In this document: positions 1 through 7,870 of the stretch, piece after piece
Layout of the letters: every line of letters starts with the position of its first letter
How positions within the stretch are numbered: position 1 is the stretch's first letter
DNA from: Anaerostipes amylophilus
GTDB taxonomy: Bacteria > Bacillota > Clostridia > Lachnospirales > Lachnospiraceae
Length of the DNA stretch: 9,704 nucleotides
Direction: 5' to 3'
NCBI RefSeq assembly: GCF_025567365.1
Contig: NZ_JAOQJG010000012.1
Coordinates: forward strand, 1 to 9,704
The notes under the pieces: generated by a model
Databases searched by the model: none
What the model was told of the DNA's origin: nothing
What the model saw: the letters and a program-made list of their open reading frames with translations, nothing else
Made by a program: the position numbers and the translations under genes

Positions 1-915
1 ATCCTCTTTAAAATAAGCATTTGTAGGATCTACATAGTAGTATGTTCCATCAATCTGAACCAGATTCCATGCATGTCGAATTCTATTACTGTTTGTTATA
101 CCATCTTCAAACAAAGCATTTAATCCTACAGCATTTGCCATATAATAAAAAGTCCCTGCATACCCATCACAAACTGCTAATCCATCTAAAACGACTCCGG
201 TTAAATCGTGTTGGTATTTTGTTTCGTTATCTTCATCATATCGCACATTTGAAACAATCCAGTTTATAACTGCTTTAAATTTATCATAATCCGATTTCCC
301 ATCAAGATTCAATGATTTAATAACTTCATCTAATTTTTTTGTCGCTTTTTGATATCTATCCCGTCTATCTCCATATCCGCCATTCCCAGAATAGTATCCT
401 TTATATCCACCATCTGAATATTTTATCCCATCTGAACAATTCTCTGCCAACAGATTACCACCACCAACAGTAAATGCAGACATTGTATGCCCTTCATTTG
501 GTTTCCCTGTATCTTTATAAATTTCATTACGAATATCTTTATCACATTTTCCATTCTCGATTTCTTCAATCGTATGATCCGATTTTATTTCAACGGGAAT
601 ATCAAAATCATACTTTGCATATTTATTTTCAAGAAAGATTCTTTTTGCTATGGAAGCAATTTCTTTAACCATTTGATCATACGATGTGTATACACAGGTT
701 TTATCCGTTACACACTCAATATTTCCATACTGATCTTCCCTGTAATAAAAACCATCTACACTAGAATCAGCTAATTTGGTCCACGTTCTATCCGATTCTT
801 CTGCATGCACATAAACCGCTGTATTCGGTAATACCCCCGCTGTTACCGTAGCAACAGATAACACAACCGCCATTGCTGCAGCCATTACCCTTTTTCCTTT
901 TCTTCCTTTACTCAT
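1..915 (-). CDS. Secreted transglutaminase-like domain protein (partial, C-terminus outside window)
   Basis: The reading frame is open from ATG at 915 to the window edge (305 codons, no stop), so the gene is truncated by the window and not broken. Residues 1-38 form a signal peptide: a basic start (MSKGRKGKR), a hydrophobic Ala/Val core, and a likely cleavage after VHA38. A Gly/Tyr/Asp-rich linker near residue 180 precedes a transglutaminase-core domain from about residue 205. The expected Cys-His-Asp triad is visible: Cys249 in AVCDGYAG, His281 in IRHAWNLV, Asp296 in YYVDPTNA. In this superfamily such domains act as proteases, amidases or protein crosslinkers; which applies here cannot be read from the sequence. 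The start is supported by GGAGG at 926-930, 10 nt upstream. The gene follows the terminator of the adhesin operon in the same direction and appears to have its own promoter. Its codons favour ATT/ATA and its GATC content is ordinary, unlike the operon. Family call is firm; function is open. Confidence 0.88.
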   Translation of the reverse strand, partial: MSKGRKGKRVMAAAMAVVLSVATVTAGVLPNTAVYVHAEESDRTWTKLADSSVDGFYYREDQYGNIECVTDKTCVYTSYDQMVKEIASIAKRIFLENKYAKYDFDIPVEIKSDHTIEEIENGKCDKDIRNEIYKDTGKPNEGHTMSAFTVGGGNLLAENCSDGIKYSDGGYKGYYSGNGGYGDRRDRYQKATKKLDEVIKSLNLDGKSDYDKFKAVINWIVSNVRYDEDNETKYQHDLTGVVLDGLAVCDGYAGTFYYMANAVGLNALFEDGITNSNRIRHAWNLVQIDGTYYYVDPTNAYFKED

Positions 916-925
916 AATAATCTAT

Positions 926-930
926 CCTCC
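926..930 (-). promoter_or_regulatory. Ribosome binding site of the transglutaminase-like gene
   Basis: GGAGG on the minus strand lies 10 nt before the ATG at 915, slightly long but usable. It directly follows the stop codon of a candidate small ORF (933-935), so coupled translation is possible. Confidence 0.6.
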
Positions 931-932
931 AT

Positions 933-1082
933 CTATTTACTTCTTGTACTTCCTTTCTTTTCGCTATTTCCTTCGTTTGATCTTGTCCAAAGAGCATTTA
1001 TCTTCTTGAATAATTCATTAAACTTCTTTCTTAGGATTTCCACTATGTAATTGTTAATGTTTCCTATGATTCTACAAATCAT
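933..1082 (-). CDS. Candidate 49-residue small ORF in the leader of the transglutaminase-like gene
   Basis: An ATG at 1082 opens 49 codons ending in TAG at 933, 17 nt before the downstream start at 915. The peptide begins MICRIIGNINNYIVEILRKK. Its first ~32 residues alternate hydrophobic and Lys/Asn/Glu residues as an amphipathic helix would, and the tail is polar (ending KKGSTRSK). AGGAG sits only 3 nt before the ATG and a second purine-rich GAGG lies about 10 nt before it, so initiation is plausible but not strong. I recognise no family. It could be a leader peptide coupled to the next gene, a small membrane-active peptide, or a chance ORF in AT-rich DNA. Confidence 0.3.
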   Translation of the reverse strand: MICRIIGNINNYIVEILRKKFNELFKKINALWTRSNEGNSEKKGSTRSK

Positions 1083-1104
1083 TGTCTCCTATCCTCATGC
1101 TTTT

Positions 1105-1133
1105 ATTATAACGTAGTCGTTAATATCACTAAT
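1105..1133 (-). promoter_or_regulatory. Candidate sigma-A promoter for the small ORF / transglutaminase-like unit
   Basis: A consensus TATAAT -10 box lies at 1105-1110 on the minus strand, downstream of the operon terminator. The -35 position is weak (TTAGTG with 16-bp spacing at 1127-1132, or ATTAGT with 17-bp). The predicted transcript would start near 1098, just before the small ORF, leaving about 180 nt before the transglutaminase-like gene. The poor -35 would fit a promoter that needs an activator. Confidence 0.45.
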
Positions 1134-1149
1134 ACACTTTACATAGTCG
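1109..1149 (-). promoter_or_regulatory. Candidate operator: 9-bp direct repeat 30 bp apart plus short inverted repeat
   Basis: On the plus strand acgtagtcg (1111-1119) and acatagtcg (1141-1149) match at 8 of 9 bases and are spaced exactly 30 bp, about three helical turns. The proximal copy also lies in a perfect inverted repeat, taacg-tagt-cgtta (1109-1122), that touches the TATAAT box. Such an arrangement suits a DNA-binding regulator, but short repeats in AT-rich DNA can arise by chance. Confidence 0.3.
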
Positions 1150-1340
1150 AACATCATTTTAATCATATTAAAAAATACATTCTTATCATAAATATGAGAT
1201 ATTTCAAGAAAAAACTTTTTCATATATAAAAAAGAAAACTAATAAAAATTTCTGATTTTCAAAATAGTTGGAGAGCAAACTTAGTTTTCCTGCATTTCAT
1301 TAATTCTTTTCTTAGAAAATTCATATATTTACTGCCAACT
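1150..1340. other. AT-rich intergenic gap, no gene seen
   Basis: Very AT-rich DNA between the adhesin terminator and the candidate promoter. Neither strand gives an ORF with a credible ribosome site. The only structure noted is a small palindrome, aaact-t-agttt, near 1277-1287, and an A-run/T-run near 1210-1220. I assign no function. Confidence 0.6.
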
Positions 1341-1380
1341 GTAAAAAAGCAAGATCCCACAGCCAAAAGACTGTGAGATC
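1341..1380 (-). terminator. Rho-independent terminator of the sortase/adhesin operon
   Basis: Reading the minus strand, a 10-bp stem (GATCTCACAG paired with CTGTGGGATC, one G-U pair; 1353-1380) with an 8-nt loop is followed by TTGCTTTTTT (T-run at 1343-1348). It begins 11 nt after the adhesin stop codon, the expected place for the operon end. Confidence 0.9.
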
Positions 1381-1391
1381 ATAATTATTTC

Positions 1392-1523
1392 TTATTTCTT
1401 TCTAAAGATCACAATTCCTTTTTTCTTTTTGAAGTAATAGAATACTACAGCTAAGATCAATGCAAAACCACCGATCAATGGTACATAAGCTTTGATATTA
1501 TTGAATCCACCAGTAGTTGGCAG
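1392..1523 (-). other. Cell-wall sorting signal of the adhesin
   Basis: LPTTG (codons 1509-1523) is followed by a hydrophobic stretch (YVPLIGGFALILAVVFYYF) and a charged tail with KKKK and RKK at the very end. This is the complete sortase substrate signal: cleavage between Thr and Gly and covalent attachment to the wall or to another pilin-type subunit. The sortase encoded at the other end of the operon is the obvious candidate enzyme. Confidence 0.95.
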
Positions 1524-4500
1524 TTTCAGGTTTGCATCATTTGTGATCTCATAGGTTGGATGATAGAAGTAATAGGTATCTCCCTGCTTAATGGCATTTG
1601 AGGTATCTACATTTCCTTTGTCTACTTCTGCCTGTGTTACAGATAACGGAAGAGTTACGACCAGAGGCTCTTTTAACAGATTCTTACCGCTGACTGTTTT
1701 TGTTTCCGTGATCGTGTAAGTATCTGGCAGCAGATCATCAAACAGAAGTTCTCCTTTTTCATCCGTTTCTTTGGATGTGACTTCTTTTCCATCAGAATCC
1801 TTGATCGTAAACCGAACACCTTTTAAGACTTTTCCTTTGGAATCTTTCTTCTTTAGTTTAATGTTTCCTTTGATCATCTGATTTCGGAAGGTTGCTTCTC
1901 CTGTGATTTTTGCAGATGCACTGCTCCCTTCCGATCCGATGTCAAACGTAACCGTTCCTGCTTTCTGATCTACTCTTCCATTGGTACTTGTCGTTGAGAG
2001 ATGATCCAGCTTAAAGTATTCTTTCATGCCGCTTTCACAGCATGTATAAGTTCCATAGTACAGATCATCAAACGTCGTTGAGAGGCTGATCATCGTTCCA
2101 GGGTTTGCCTTGACAAAGTTTTCTACTTCACTCTTTATGAACTTCACATCTTTCTTGTAAGTATGCTTCTTTCCGTAAACATCGGTTCCTGTCAGGGTAA
2201 ATGTAAATGTGGCATCTCCAACGTCCATGTTCAGATTGGATGGATCTAATTCTTTTGTGATGGTAATGCTTCCTCTGCCCGGTGTATGAGAGTTGGTTGC
2301 GATCGTTGTGTCAGAATCATCTTCATCATCGTATGAAACCTTGTATCCGATCTGTTCATTTCCTATCACAACACCTTCTTTTACCTCTTCCCATGTATAC
2401 TCGATCTCATTTCCATTCTCGCATTTTGGAAGGACTTTTGATCTTGTTTTCCATCCGTTTTCGGAATTTAAGGTTACGGTATCTACCACATCTTTTCCGT
2501 TTGCTAACAGATTAAACCTTACAGAATCTGGACGGATCTTATCCTGATCATTTTCATCATCCCATACTTTTCGGATCGTTTTCTGTACGGTCTTTGGTTT
2601 ATGTGTGTTTGTGATATTGGTTGTGATCGTTATGATATCACTAGATTTATCTGTAGATTCCTTTACTTCATAAGCAATCTCATATCCAGTCTTGGCATTT
2701 CCATTCACAACAGAGGATGAATCCTCTTTGACTTCATATTCATACTTTTCGCCAAGATCATCTTCTTTTGGAAGATCATTAAATTCTGCCGTCCAGTTAT
2801 TAGCTGCACTTAATATTTGATCTTTTTGCATATCTGTTCCATTACGATATAATTTGATATTTACTGAATCCGGACGGATTCCATCACTGTTATTACTGTC
2901 ATCCCAGTTTTTCTTAACAACAAGTTTTACACTTCCACCTTTATCATATTTGTTTGTATAAGATAACGTATAGGTATTTTTGTCCCAATCGCCACCTGCT
3001 TCACTGACTCTTGTATAATTAGCTGCATTACAAACCTCGCTAAACGTATAGTTTCCTTCCTCGCCTCGCTTGATATCTGTCTGCATGGCCCAGTTGTTAT
3101 CCTTATTCAGCACATAAGTCTTCACTTCATGTGTGTTCTTATTTTCTGCTTTGATCGTCACTGATACTGGTCTTGTGTTCATGGAGTTGTTATCATCGAT
3201 CCAATATTTCTTCACCTGCACATAGTCAGAAGGATTGTTGACCAGCGTCTTGGAATCATGGACATATGTTATTTCATCATTGTTAGTATTGCCCTGTGTC
3301 GCCACGTCATGGATGAAATCTGCGGTCTGATCATTTAAGACCTCTCCACTGAATGTCATCGTTTCATCAGACTTTCCATATCCAAGTGGTGCTTCCACTT
3401 CTTCTACGGTGTACATTTCTTTTCCAACACCGTCTTTTGCATAAATGCCAGTTGGCAGTCCAAAGAATTCCAGATAACCGAACTGATCATCTCCGGAAAC
3501 CGTGGTTGCGATCGTATCTCCTTTGTGAAAGATCGTCTTTTCATCCTTATTTACGATCTCACAGGCTGCTTTTAATGCAAACTTCGCACCTGGCAACATC
3601 TCTCCTTTCTTATCTGTCTTGATAAACTGAATGCTGTACTTCTGTAACAGATCGTTACATTCCAAATTGATATCTATGTGCTTGTCAGTATCAAGAGATA
3701 CATCGACATCTTCCGGATCGATCACATTGACTGTTGTTTCGATCGGATCATAGCCTTTGTATTTTCCGGAATCTTTAAAGGAGATCGTTACTTTCTGTTT
3801 TCCGGCAGCTTCTGCGGTTTCCGGTTCAAAGGTTACATCATCATCCGTTACATCAGTAAGCTCCTGTTGTCCATCATCATCATAATCGCTTGAGAATGCA
3901 AAATCATCTGCATGATAGACTGCACCTTTTACAAAATCTGTTTTTGGTGTGGCACTGATACCGGTAACTTTTGCATCCGTGTAATCATCGTCTGCCTTTA
4001 CCATCTGATCCTGTGCATAGGTCGTCTTTAAGCTTGTACAGCCATAGAACATCTTTCGGACATCTTCCACATTTGAAGTATTAAAACTGGAAAGATCCAG
4101 CTCTTTTAATGCAGAACAGTTGGCAAACATCTCTGACATGTCCGCGACTTTGGATGTATCAATGTTCTTAAAATTAATCTTTGTCAGACTCTTGCATTCT
4201 GAGAACATCTTACTGGAGATCGTGTTCATGTAAATGACCTGATCTGCTTTCTGGGAGGAAATATAATAATCATTTCCATCTTTCCATAAGACGATACTTC
4301 CGTCTTTGTCCTGTGAAACGTCTTTGGTATCTGTTCCATCCGGAGCATTTTCCCATGTAAATGTAATACTTTCTGCATCCTGGATCTCCTGATTCAATGC
4401 TTCTCCCGTTTCCAGTACATAGATCCCGCCGTTTGGAGAAGGTGTATTGTTTCCATGTGGTTCTTCCACATCCGGAACATCCTCGGTATCTCGGATATCA

Positions 4501-7500
4501 TTCATCGTTCCCGGTTTCGTATCCCAGTTGATCACAACCTCATGTTCTTCTGTATCAATACAATATCCATTTGGACCGGATATCTCTTTCACATAATAAG
4601 TTCCCTGATAAAAGTCCGTCGTGTCCTTTCCATCGTCTCCTTTTCTGGTAAACTGTACGGCTTTGTCTTTCAATGTCGTTTTCTGATCAATCAGAGTTCC
4701 GGCTTTCCAGACAAGAGTTCCATCGTCTTTTTGGATATCCTCTTTGGCATACAGTCCATATACAGCTCCGCTGATCTGGTCATTTTCATAAACAAAGCTG
4801 GCATCTTCAAATCCGCTTAACGTTTCACCTGTCTTTTTTAGTGAAACAGATCCATACACTGGTTCATCGGTATCTTCATAGGTGTAAGTACCATTTCCAT
4901 CGCTGTCGTAGTCCACACTTTGAAGATCTAAGGTAAATTCTTTTGCTGCATCATTTTTGTTATAACCATTTGGTGTGGATACTTCTTTGATCGTATAATG
5001 TCCATAAGGCAGCTTGCATGTCGCATATCCGTCTTTCATCGTTCCGGAGATCAATCTTGCGATTTCTTTTCCATCATCATCATAAATGACGTACTCTGCA
5101 TCATTTAACAGCTTCTTTGTTTCTCTGGATCGTTTCACAAGGACGAAATCAATCTCCTTTTCCTGATCCGCATAACTGTATTTGATCGTTTTTCCTTTAT
5201 CTTTCTTGGTCAGCACAATGACCTGATCTTCTAAGAATGCATGTTTGTTCGAACCACTCTTCTGATGTAATGTGTACATTCCAAGAGCGATACCACTTGC
5301 TGTTGCAGTCCCATCTTCTCCTGTGGTCAGCGTTGTTACGACTTTTCCATCCTGATCGATTAGTTCAAAGACTGCTCCTGTTTCAGCTTCCGTTTTTGTA
5401 TCGGATACTTTCTTTTCCTTTTTGATCTGGATCGATGCGGAATCGGAATATACATCTTTTGCAGTAAATTCATAAACTTTCATGCCATCGACTTCTTTTG
5501 GTTTATGATCTCTGGAATCATAGACAGGGGCCAAGTCATATCCTTCGGCTCCTTTTGTCTGAACAACAATAAAATCATGATCTGCTTTCAAATCTTCCAG
5601 AAGAAGGCTTGCGATTCCTTTTGCATCTGTTGTTATCGTTCCGATCACGGCATCTTTCGCCAGGGAATCGATATAATCTTTTCTGTTTTCTTCTGTATCA
5701 AGATCTGTATTTTTATATCCATCTGCTTTGGATGCATCTAAGATGGTAAATTCCGCGGATACTTCGGCTTCTTCCACCTTATTTTTTTCCATTGTTTTCT
5801 TGATCATGAGTTTCTTTCCGATCCATGGATTCTTAAGATCATACATATGGTTTGTTTTATCTCCGTCTTTTAATGTGACATCGAAATCTTTTACAAATGC
5901 ATAATTATCTGATCCTTTGATCTGATGTACCGTGTAAGTCCCAGGATCCAACTGTTTGGATGAAGCATATCCATTTTCATCGGTTGTCAGTGTCTCAACG
6001 ACTTTCTGATCTGATTTTCTGATGATCTCAAATTTGGCTCCGGCTTCTGGTCTCTCTGTGTTTGTGGATGTCTGTGTATCCGTGATGACCTTTGTTTTTG
6101 AAATGGAGATCGCGGCAGCTTCTCTTGGGTTGTTCGCTTCGATCTGATAAGTTTTTATGGACCCATCGATCACTTTTATCATATCTGGGATCTTGGAGAA
6201 TCCATCCGTTCCTTTGGCCTGATGTAAGCGGTAAGAACCATATGGAAGCTCTTTACTCGTTGCCATTCCATCACTTCCGGTTGTGATCGTATCGACCAGC
6301 TGATTTTTACTGTCATATATTTCAAATACCGCTCCGGATTCCGCCTTTTTATCATTATCATAGGTTTTGTGGATCTGCAGCTTTCCTTTGACTGGTGTTT
6401 CATATACAGTAATGAGCTGATCATTGTTCAGTGTGATATTTGTACTGTCTTTGTTCAGTTCAAATCCTTTCGGTGGATTCTTTTCTTTGACATAGTACTC
6501 TCCGACCGGCAGTTTCTTTGCACATCCATAACCCGTCGCATCGGTAATGATCGTTGCGACTTCACTGTCTTTTTTATATCTGACAGTTTTGTTATCGGAT
6601 GCGAGAATATCAGATCTGGCATAAACTCCATATTCTGCATTTGCATAGGTTGCATCTGTCCCAAAGTCTTCCAGGATACTTCTTTTGTTCAGTTCCAGAT
6701 CGATCGTTTTTTCTGTATCATACATACTTCCAAGATCGACCTTTGCCGTTTTTCCCGTTGCTTTTTTTGTTTTTGTTGTTGTGTTTTTATTATGCCTTGC
6801 ATCTGCTTCGATCTCTTTTGCTGTCCACGTATGTGTCTTGGATCTCTTATCCTCAATGATCCCNGGAATCATAGTATCCTTTTTCCGTATACGACTCCTG
6901 ATCATCCTTTGATAATTCATTCCAGTTTTTCACATACTTTTCTGTGATGCTTCTTGTTCCAGAAGAAATCGTCTCATTATATGTAAGACTGGCAACACCT
7001 TTTTCATCTGTCACTGCTGTACCAACGGATTTTCCATCCCTGAAAAACTGGAACTTGACGCCGGATAATATAACAGCTGTTGCCTGATCACGTTTTGTGA
7101 TCTTCACTTCCGTTTGATCACTTTCCGATGTACTGTCTGAATATGTATATGAACCGGTCTTCGCCGGAGTTACATCTTTCGTCATACGATATAACATCTG
7201 ATGTTTATCATGCTTCTTTCCTTTTACACAGTGTGTCACTGTATAGTAATAGATCGTACCTTTTGGATCTGTTTTCTTGATCTTATCGCAGAAAGCCTTT
7301 GCATCACTGCTTGAAAACTTATCATTCAGATTTTTTCCTGCCTGATAAACCGTTGTCTTTTTGCTGACACCTGCTCCACATGCCCAGATATAGGCCTGTG
7401 TTAATGCAAATGCCTTTGTATTTTTGGAACTCTTCCAGTAATAATAAGTCAGAGCTTTTGCAACTCCCTGATTCTTATAAGTCACAGCGTTGTGTGTCTT

Positions 7501-7794
7501 ATACTTTACAGTGTCACCATTACACATGGATTTTCCGGAATTTAAACAAAAGGTTCCTTTTCCATTTGCAGTGATCTTCCATAGTCCTTCACTTGCCGGC
7601 CGGTTTAACGCACTGATCTTATTACGATCCATGACCTGACTCATACCAACGGTCGCTGTTCCTTCTTTCGCCGCAACATTGACGACTGGTGCTGGCATTC
7701 CGGCCATTCCTCCAAACAACGAAGAAAAAAGTGTTAACAAGGCCAGGAAGAACGTCCCGATCTTTTTCAGTTTTCTTTTCAACTTGTATTTCAT
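1392..7794 (-). CDS. Giant LPXTG-anchored thioester/SpaA/CnaB adhesin, frame broken by one ambiguous base
   Basis: As written there are two frames: 310 codons from ATG 7794 that run into TGA at 6853, and a second frame through to TAA at 1392. They overlap exactly at N6864. Dropping that base gives GAT TCC GGG ATC ATT GAG and one 2133-residue protein, so I annotate one gene with a probable sequencing or assembly error. Domains (joined numbering): signal peptide 1-42; TQXA thioester domain ~44-210 (Cys83, Gln133); SpaA-like unit ~227-285; SpaA-like array ~362-1110; MFxxC leucine-rich block ~1190-1260; Ig-like domain ~1275-1359; SpaA unit ~1386-1500; three CnaB repeats 1524-1837; a GSITITKEL-type beta-sandwich ~1840-1970; final SpaA unit ~1975-2035; LPTTG 2091-2095, membrane helix and KKKK tail. 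In this family the thioester domain bonds to surface amines and SpaA/CnaB domains form isopeptide-stiffened stalks. The start at 7794 is chosen because AGGAGGG lies just upstream; an earlier in-frame ATG at 7812 has no ribosome site. Confidence 0.9.
2283..3224 (-). repeat. Three tandem CnaB-type repeats in the adhesin stalk
   Basis: Copies lie at about 2946-3224, 2598-2936 and 2283-2594. Each opens with a VxKxW-D-D-N-type strand followed by RPxSV (KKYWIDDNNSMNTRPVSV; KKNWDDSNNSDGIRPDSV; RKVWDDENDQDKIRPDSV). The expected isopeptide Lys (opening strand), catalytic Glu (YTFSEV, YEYEVKE, YTWEEVKE) and closing Asn (joined residues 1614, 1729, 1834) can all be picked out, so each repeat could form its own Lys-Asn bond. 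Copies two and three are clearly closest; copy one is diverged (MNTRPV). Confidence 0.85.
3717..3971 (-). other. Ig-like domain within the adhesin
   Basis: About 85 residues from KVTGISATPK to TTVNVIDPE, with the pattern of bacterial Ig-like repeats (a 'y..gd' strand, then KVTISFKDSGKYKGY and a closing TTVNV strand). It separates the leucine-rich block from the following SpaA unit and contains an Asp-rich loop (SDYDDDGQQ) that might bind calcium. The exact family is not certain. Confidence 0.5.
4011..4238 (-). other. MFxxC leucine-rich block (BspA/DUF285-like) inserted in the adhesin
   Basis: Three units with 26-residue spacing carry MFSECKSLTKINF, MFANCSALKELDL and MFYGCTSLKTTY, with the connecting DTSKVADMSE and SSFNTSNVEDV. 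This is the signature of BspA-like/DUF285 surface repeats, known from adhesins and lipoproteins. It sits after a Pro/Asn/Gly linker (near NNTPSPNGG) and breaks the otherwise uniform run of SpaA/CnaB folds. Three units are few for this family, which often has many. Confidence 0.8.
4461..6710 (-). repeat. Array of about seven SpaA-like (prealbumin-fold) units
   Basis: Successive units share an opening KK/KR-bearing strand, a 'GAxFxI' or 'AEYGVY' strand, a central 'TTDxxGxAS' turn and a closing 'LPxGxYxxxE/HQ' strand. Openings include KTIDLELNKR, KGKLQIHKT, AISISKTKV, KKLMIKKT, ASIQIKKE, IDFVLVKRS and SVSLKKTGE. Several units have the closing HQ (LHQAKG, VHQIKG, LHQKSG) where the typical motif has a Glu (VKEKNPPKG, IKEVSTPNG, VKEISGPNG). 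That Glu is the usual catalyst of the internal isopeptide bond, so the HQ units may lack it. Confidence 0.8.
6853..7794 (-). other. N-terminal segment of the adhesin: signal peptide, thioester domain, first SpaA unit (ORF as written)
   Basis: This is the stretch read as a separate 313-residue product if N6864 is real; it would end four codons after the break (NGG GAT CAT TGA). It starts with a long basic, hydrophobic signal peptide (MKYKLKRKLKKIGTFFLALL...; likely cut after VAA42). The thioester domain has the candidate thioester Cys83 in TFCLNSGK and Gln133 in the ALTQAYIWACG motif (TQXA). Further Cys at 91, 139, 169 and 189 could form disulphides. A SpaA-like unit follows (VKITKRDQ...SGVKFQFF...TDEKGVASL). 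The end, NWNELSKDDQESYTEKGYY, is the usual run-in to the next part of this family, which supports continuity with the downstream frame. On its own it would be a secreted thioester protein without wall anchor. Confidence 0.85.
6864..6864. other. Ambiguous base that breaks the adhesin frame
   Basis: The plus strand reads gatcccNggaatc. Counting N as a base puts the two halves of the adhesin one base out of register; deleting it restores a single frame with a natural protein sequence (GYYDSGIIEDK). The simplest reading is a miscalled homopolymer edge or an assembly join. Confidence 0.85.
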
Positions 7795-7798
7795 AGTT

Positions 7799-7805
7799 CC
7801 CTCCT
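7799..7805 (-). promoter_or_regulatory. Ribosome binding site that decides the adhesin start
   Basis: AGGAGGG on the minus strand ends 4 nt before ATG 7794. The upstream in-frame ATG at 7812 lies 5' of this site and is preceded by GATAAGATCAA, with no Shine-Dalgarno match, so the start is MKYKLKRKLKK. Confidence 0.85.
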
Positions 7806-7834
7806 GATTCATTTGATCTTATCCATTTTTATCG

Positions 7835-7864
7835 TAACAGCAGAAAGAGGACTTCCTGCTGTTA
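7835..7864 (-). promoter_or_regulatory. Strong intercistronic hairpin between the repeat protein and the adhesin
   Basis: The 30-nt sequence TAACAGCAGGAAG-TCCT-CTTTCTGCTGTTA folds into a 13-bp stem (one G-U) with a 4-nt loop. It begins 6 nt after the stop of the repeat protein and ends 29 nt before the adhesin ribosome site. The minus strand continues CGATAAAAATGG, with no T-run, so it does not look like a full intrinsic terminator. It may be an RNA-stabilising or processing element, or a partial attenuator, that sets the ratio of the two proteins. Confidence 0.75.
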
Positions 7865-7870
7865 TCTTTA

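Noticed and set aside
474..774. Plus-strand ORFs of 64 and 95 codons
   Set aside because: Shadows of the transglutaminase-like gene, which is supported by a signal peptide, catalytic triad and ribosome site.
4455..4820. 121-codon plus-strand ORF
   Set aside because: Antisense shadow of the SpaA array; no domain or ribosome site seen.
6369..6947. 192-codon plus-strand ORF opposite the adhesin
   Set aside because: Antisense to the strongly supported adhesin frame, Phe/Ser/Cys/Ile-rich low-complexity product, no ribosome site, and it crosses the ambiguous base.
7795..7812. Upstream start (MNQEGT) for the adhesin
   Set aside because: This extension is simply the translated ribosome site; ATG 7812 has no Shine-Dalgarno sequence before it, while ATG 7794 has AGGAGGG.
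7835..7864. Hairpin as a full rho-independent terminator
   Set aside because: No T-run follows on the minus strand, and the next gene 40 nt on has no visible promoter of its own.
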